DNA from: DATDCV01 sp036524155
Lineage (GTDB): Bacteria > Verrucomicrobiota > Verrucomicrobiia > Limisphaerales > UBA8199
Direction: 5' to 3'
DNA length: 8,190 nucleotides
NCBI GenBank assembly: GCA_036524155.1
Contig: DATDCV010000339.1
Location: forward strand, 1-8,190
The notes beneath the pieces were generated by a model. The model was not told where the DNA came from and ran no database searches. It was given only the letters and a program-made list of their open reading frames with translations. This document shows, in pieces, positions 5,981-8,190 of the stretch. A program made the translations under genes and the position numbers. Every line of letters starts with the position of its first letter. Within the stretch, counting starts at the first letter, position 1.

Positions 5981-7462
5981 TCAAAACTTGTGCGCGCCGT
6001 GGGCTCCGAGCAGGAATTCCACTTGCAACCACACGGAATGCGCGGTCCCGAAGAGGGCGCCGTGATCGTAATCGTATTGCAGCCGAATCTTCGAAAACTC
6101 GCTGGGGTAAAAAGTCAGGTTCGGAGCGATTCGGGTGCGTTCGCCGCGGTAAACATCCTGCGCGTCAAAAGCCCCGTGGTTCCCATCGGCGTATTCGCCG
6201 CGCAGGCCGGCCACCCACCGGTTCTTGAATCCCCATAGTAACTGGGAGTAAAAGCCCCAGTCTGCGAGCGTCTCTGACGGCAGGCCCAGGCCAGGGTCGG
6301 CTCCGGCCTCGAAGCGCTGGTAGAGGCCTTCGGTTTGCCACGAAACGAAGGGGAACCCGGCCTGGGCATTGGCCGCCTTCCATTTCCAGTAAATATCCCC
6401 GCCGTAAATTTCAGTCCGCTGGCCGCTGCCGGTTTCATTGGGGCCGAAGGCAGCGGAGGCGCCCAAGACGAGCGTCTGCTGGTCAGTGAGATCAAACGAA
6501 GAAGCAAGCCTTGGGACATAGAGCAAATCGCCGGCGCCTTCGAGGGAGCGGTCGGTAGTGGCCCGCCCGTGGACCCGATCGGCTCCGAGCAGAGAGTCGC
6601 CGGGGTTCCGGAAGCTGAAAGCGGTTCCGCCCTGTCCGTTGAAGACTCCCAGGAAAGCCTCGGTGTAAAACGGAGTCGGGGCGAGCCAGGACACCTGGGC
6701 GCCGAGGTTGCGAAGGCCTTCGGGACCGAGCGTTCGGGCGAGGATGACCGGCTCGTCGACAAATGCCCACTGGTGGGGGTGCTGGGGATTCTGGCGGCCG
6801 AAATTGGCGAAAAACTGGCCGGCCTTGACCTGGAGGTTGGCGGGGAGCGCGGCGGTCTGCAGATAGGTTTCCTCGAGTTCGATGCTGGTTTCATTGTTGT
6901 GGTCGAGCTTAAGGACGATATTGCCGAATCCTTTGAAATACGGGTCCACCGCACCATCCAGCGCGATCTCGGCGTTGCGCATAGAAAAGCCGCGCTCGAT
7001 TGGGTCATGGTCGCCCAGCTCGAGGTAGTGGGACGGGTCGGAATCGGTGGACCAGCCCGCATCCATCAACGCGTCGAAACTGATGTTCATGTAGGCCGAC
7101 CCGGCGCGCGCCAGAGTCAGAGGAGCGGCCGGAGACCACGGGACAGCCGGAGCGGGCTGTGGAGCGGCGGTTTGGCCCGCGGCCGGCGGCTGATCGGCTG
7201 CCAGTTTGGCCGCGAGGTCCTGCTCGAGCTTCTTCTTTTCGGCGTCGGCGTTTTGTTGGCGGGTCAATTCGTCGAGGCGTTTTGTGAGTGAATCGATCTG
7301 CTGGCGGTGCTCGCGTTGGACGCGCTCAAAATCCGCCTGGAGGTCGCGCAGTTGGTTCTTCAGTTGCTCCAGGTCGTTGGTCTGCTGGGCGCCAGCCGCC
7401 AAAACGCCGGCGCAAAGGGCGGACAGAATCACGATCGTCTTTGAGTTTCTCATAAGGGTCAT
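5981..7462 (-). CDS. Outer-membrane porin-like beta-barrel with N-terminal coiled coil, probable metal-uptake channel
   Basis: This 493-residue protein has a signal peptide (1-25, ending AGA before QQ). A heptad-like coiled coil rich in Leu, Gln, Arg and Glu follows (about 28-87), then a Pro/Ala linker (91-113), then a long barrel-like region (about 122-493) of alternating polar and aromatic residues ending in Phe, the classic C-terminal signal of outer-membrane barrels. Characteristic stretches are YLELGDHDPIERGFSMRNAE, DGAVDPYFKGFGNIVLKLD and GQFFANFGRQNPQHPHQW; the second and third recall phosphate-selective porins of the OprO/OprP type. The coiled coil could make it a trimer or tether it to peptidoglycan, as in similar porins. 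No TonB-dependent plug is evident, so it is better called a porin than a receptor. Its position directly before a metal-binding protein suggests a metal-specific outer-membrane route, which is inference. ATG 7462 is chosen; ATG 7453 also gives a full signal peptide, and neither has a strong ribosome site. Confidence 0.8.
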   Translation of the reverse strand: MTLMRNSKTIVILSALCAGVLAAGAQQTNDLEQLKNQLRDLQADFERVQREHRQQIDSLTKRLDELTRQQNADAEKKKLEQDLAAKLAADQPPAAGQTAAPQPAPAVPWSPAAPLTLARAGSAYMNISFDALMDAGWSTDSDPSHYLELGDHDPIERGFSMRNAEIALDGAVDPYFKGFGNIVLKLDHNNETSIELEETYLQTAALPANLQVKAGQFFANFGRQNPQHPHQWAFVDEPVILARTLGPEGLRNLGAQVSWLAPTPFYTEAFLGVFNGQGGTAFSFRNPGDSLLGADRVHGRATTDRSLEGAGDLLYVPRLASSFDLTDQQTLVLGASAAFGPNETGSGQRTEIYGGDIYWKWKAANAQAGFPFVSWQTEGLYQRFEAGADPGLGLPSETLADWGFYSQLLWGFKNRWVAGLRGEYADGNHGAFDAQDVYRGERTRIAPNLTFYPSEFSKIRLQYDYDHGALFGTAHSVWLQVEFLLGAHGAHKF

Positions 7463-7532
7463 CCGGCCGGCGCCTGTGGCGTCTGCCGGCGGTGCTGCTT
7501 GACTACCTGCTGCGAACGAAGGACGCGGGGAG

Positions 7533-7856
7533 TTAGCGGCGGGGCGGAGCGCGACTGTGCGATAGGCGCAAGTCGAGAGGAGACGTCACGCACGCATCAC
7601 CCAACCGGAGGCAGAAGGCGAAGGCCAGAAATGCCAAGAGGAGAAACACGGCAGTCTCGGGCATGATGATTTGCCCCTTGGCGAGCGAGCAGGCGAGGCA
7701 GAAATGCTGAGCGGGGGTGTCCGATCGGTGCAGCGATTGGTGCAGGGAGAAGCACACTGAACACGTGGCGGCCAGAAGCAGCAACAGAGCCAGCGAGCCG
7801 GCCAGAGCCGATTTCGCTATGCCGCCAAAGGCGGAGCGTCTTTTTTCCGGGTGCAC
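7533..7856 (-). CDS. Small two-helix membrane protein with paired CxxC and His residues (hypothetical)
   Basis: Read from GTG 7856-7854 this gives 107 residues; I prefer it because GGGAG lies four bases upstream. A TTG at 7874 would add six residues but has no ribosome site. A first membrane helix spans about residues 14-31. It leads into a loop with C32-x2-C35, H39, H43, H51, C53-x2-C56, then a second helix (about 63-82) and a short basic tail. The loop would face the periplasm if the basic N-terminus stays inside. Two CxxC pairs plus three His make a plausible metal or redox site. I recall other verrucomicrobial proteins with a short His-containing loop of this sort near metal-uptake genes, but I cannot assign a named family with confidence. 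The gene is 70 bp upstream of the barrel gene on the same strand and so probably opens the operon. The hairpin at 7822-7834 lies inside its N-terminal codons. Confidence 0.6.
   Translation of the reverse strand: MHPEKRRSAFGGIAKSALAGSLALLLLLAATCSVCFSLHQSLHRSDTPAQHFCLACSLAKGQIIMPETAVFLLLAFLAFAFCLRLGDACVTSPLDLRLSHSRAPPRR
7822..7846 (+). other. Small hairpin followed by T-run (terminator-like on plus strand)
   Basis: CCGCC (7822-7826), loop AAA and GGCGG (7830-7834) form a 5-bp stem, followed after AGCGTC by six T (7841-7846). It resembles a weak intrinsic terminator reading rightward, but no plus-strand gene lies before it and it falls inside the small membrane protein gene. It may instead be a fragment of a dispersed palindrome. 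Confidence 0.25.
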
Positions 7857-8190
7857 GAGTCTCCCTGGAATCAAGCATAGGGGACCCGAGTGTGCAAGAG
7901 GGAGATTTCGGAACGGTCGTGACGCCCCAAGCCTTAGCAGAGCGGGCTAGTACTGTGACAAAGAAATCTCGATTCAACGTGCCTCCTCTCCCTAACCCTC
8001 TCCCCCAAAGGAGGAGAGGGAATCTCAGCAGACGCCGTGTAAGGGAACTTCCTTGCCAGCGTGCTAGTGCAACGACAGGTGAATGCAGGAGAGGGCCGGG
8101 AGATACGAAGCCTGCTGGAAGATGGGAGGTTGCTGGGTGCGGGGACAACCCGGAGCCAAGGTTTCGAGGTGACAGTTAGGTCATTTCTGC
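7857..8190. other. Region without a convincing gene upstream of the metal-uptake operon
   Basis: These 334 bases should hold the promoter of the minus-strand operon. I find no clear -35/-10 pair and no AT-rich palindrome of the Zur or Fur kind. The second dispersed hairpin repeat lies at 7981-8020. One minus-strand frame stays open from the right edge to a stop near 7936, but its residues read as low-complexity translation of the repeat and not as a protein. Nothing recognisable lies at 8021-8190. Confidence 0.5.
7981..8020. repeat. Dispersed hairpin repeat, copy 2
   Basis: It matches copy 1 (3972-4011) at 36 of 40 bases in the same orientation. The stem here is CCCTCTCCCCC (7996-8006) with GGAGGAGAGGG (8010-8020) around AAA, pairing 10 of 11 positions. 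It is intergenic, upstream of the metal-uptake operon. Conservation of the outer stem between copies suggests the folded shape matters or that the copies share a recent origin. Confidence 0.75.

Noticed and set aside
6115..7062. 315-residue minus-strand open frame inside the barrel gene
   Set aside because: It is a frame-shifted copy of the barrel coding sequence, rich in Ser, Pro and Arg without recognisable motifs; typical shadow composition.
6335..7291. 318-residue plus-strand open frame opposite the barrel gene
   Set aside because: It lies wholly antisense to a gene with a signal peptide, coiled coil and barrel C-terminus. Its own residues show no domain or signal and look like a GC-rich shadow.
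7857..7980. A Zur or Fur operator before the metal-uptake operon
   Set aside because: I looked for an AT-rich palindrome and found none convincing, so no site is annotated.
3972..8020. The two hairpin repeats as insertion-sequence ends or a CRISPR remnant
   Set aside because: They are direct, not inverted, copies; there is no transposase or flanking target duplication that I can see, and no regular spacer array.
7597..8148. 183-residue minus-strand open frame overlapping the small Cys/His gene
   Set aside because: Its N-terminal half is translation of the dispersed repeat and the rest lacks hydrophobic or domain pattern. The alternative frame gives a clean two-helix membrane protein.

Overview
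The window is GC-rich (roughly 60%), lacks RNA genes, phage genes and transposases, and reads like a chromosomal stretch of a Gram-negative bacterium, most likely a verrucomicrobium (Pedosphaera/Limisphaerales type). That placement is an inference. It rests on the kind of short winged-helix protein at 1261-1599, the outer-membrane barrel with a C-terminal Phe, the style of the dispersed mini-repeats, and the weak or absent Shine-Dalgarno sites in front of most genes.

Layout from left to right. Positions 1-1149 (minus) hold a multi-pass membrane protein of the DUF5009 / HGSNAT-like acyltransferase group. It runs off the left edge, so its C-terminus is missing. Positions 1261-1599 (minus) encode a 112-residue winged-helix-like protein. 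Positions 1600-1808 form a divergent intergenic region containing a staircase of two overlapping mini-ORFs that leads into the next gene. Positions 1809-3860 (plus) encode an LtaS-type membrane phosphoglycerol-transferase-like protein (alkaline phosphatase superfamily). Positions 3861-4070 separate two convergent genes and hold a 39-bp imperfect tandem duplication and a perfect 11-bp hairpin. That hairpin belongs to a dispersed repeat whose second copy is at 7981-8020.

Positions 4071 to about 7860 (all minus) look like one metal-uptake locus, transcribed right to left. The order is a small membrane protein with two CxxC motifs and several His (7533-7856), an outer-membrane porin-like barrel with an N-terminal coiled coil (5981-7462), a ZnuA/TroA-type periplasmic metal-binding protein (4943-5881), and an ABC-3 family metal permease (4071-4946). 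The last two overlap by ATGA. A plausible reading is that the barrel admits the metal, the binding protein captures it in the periplasm and the permease carries it inward. No ATP-binding subunit is present in the window, although the permease keeps its ATPase-coupling motif, so the ATPase must lie elsewhere.

Positions 7857-8190 show no convincing gene beyond the second dispersed repeat and a short hairpin.

The most interesting material is the four-gene metal locus: no ATPase, a Cys/His-rich small membrane protein, and a dedicated barrel. Next are the LtaS-like enzyme in an apparent Gram-negative and its overlapping mini-ORF leader. I see no evidence for a CRISPR array, toxin-antitoxin pair, phage-defence system or mobile element.
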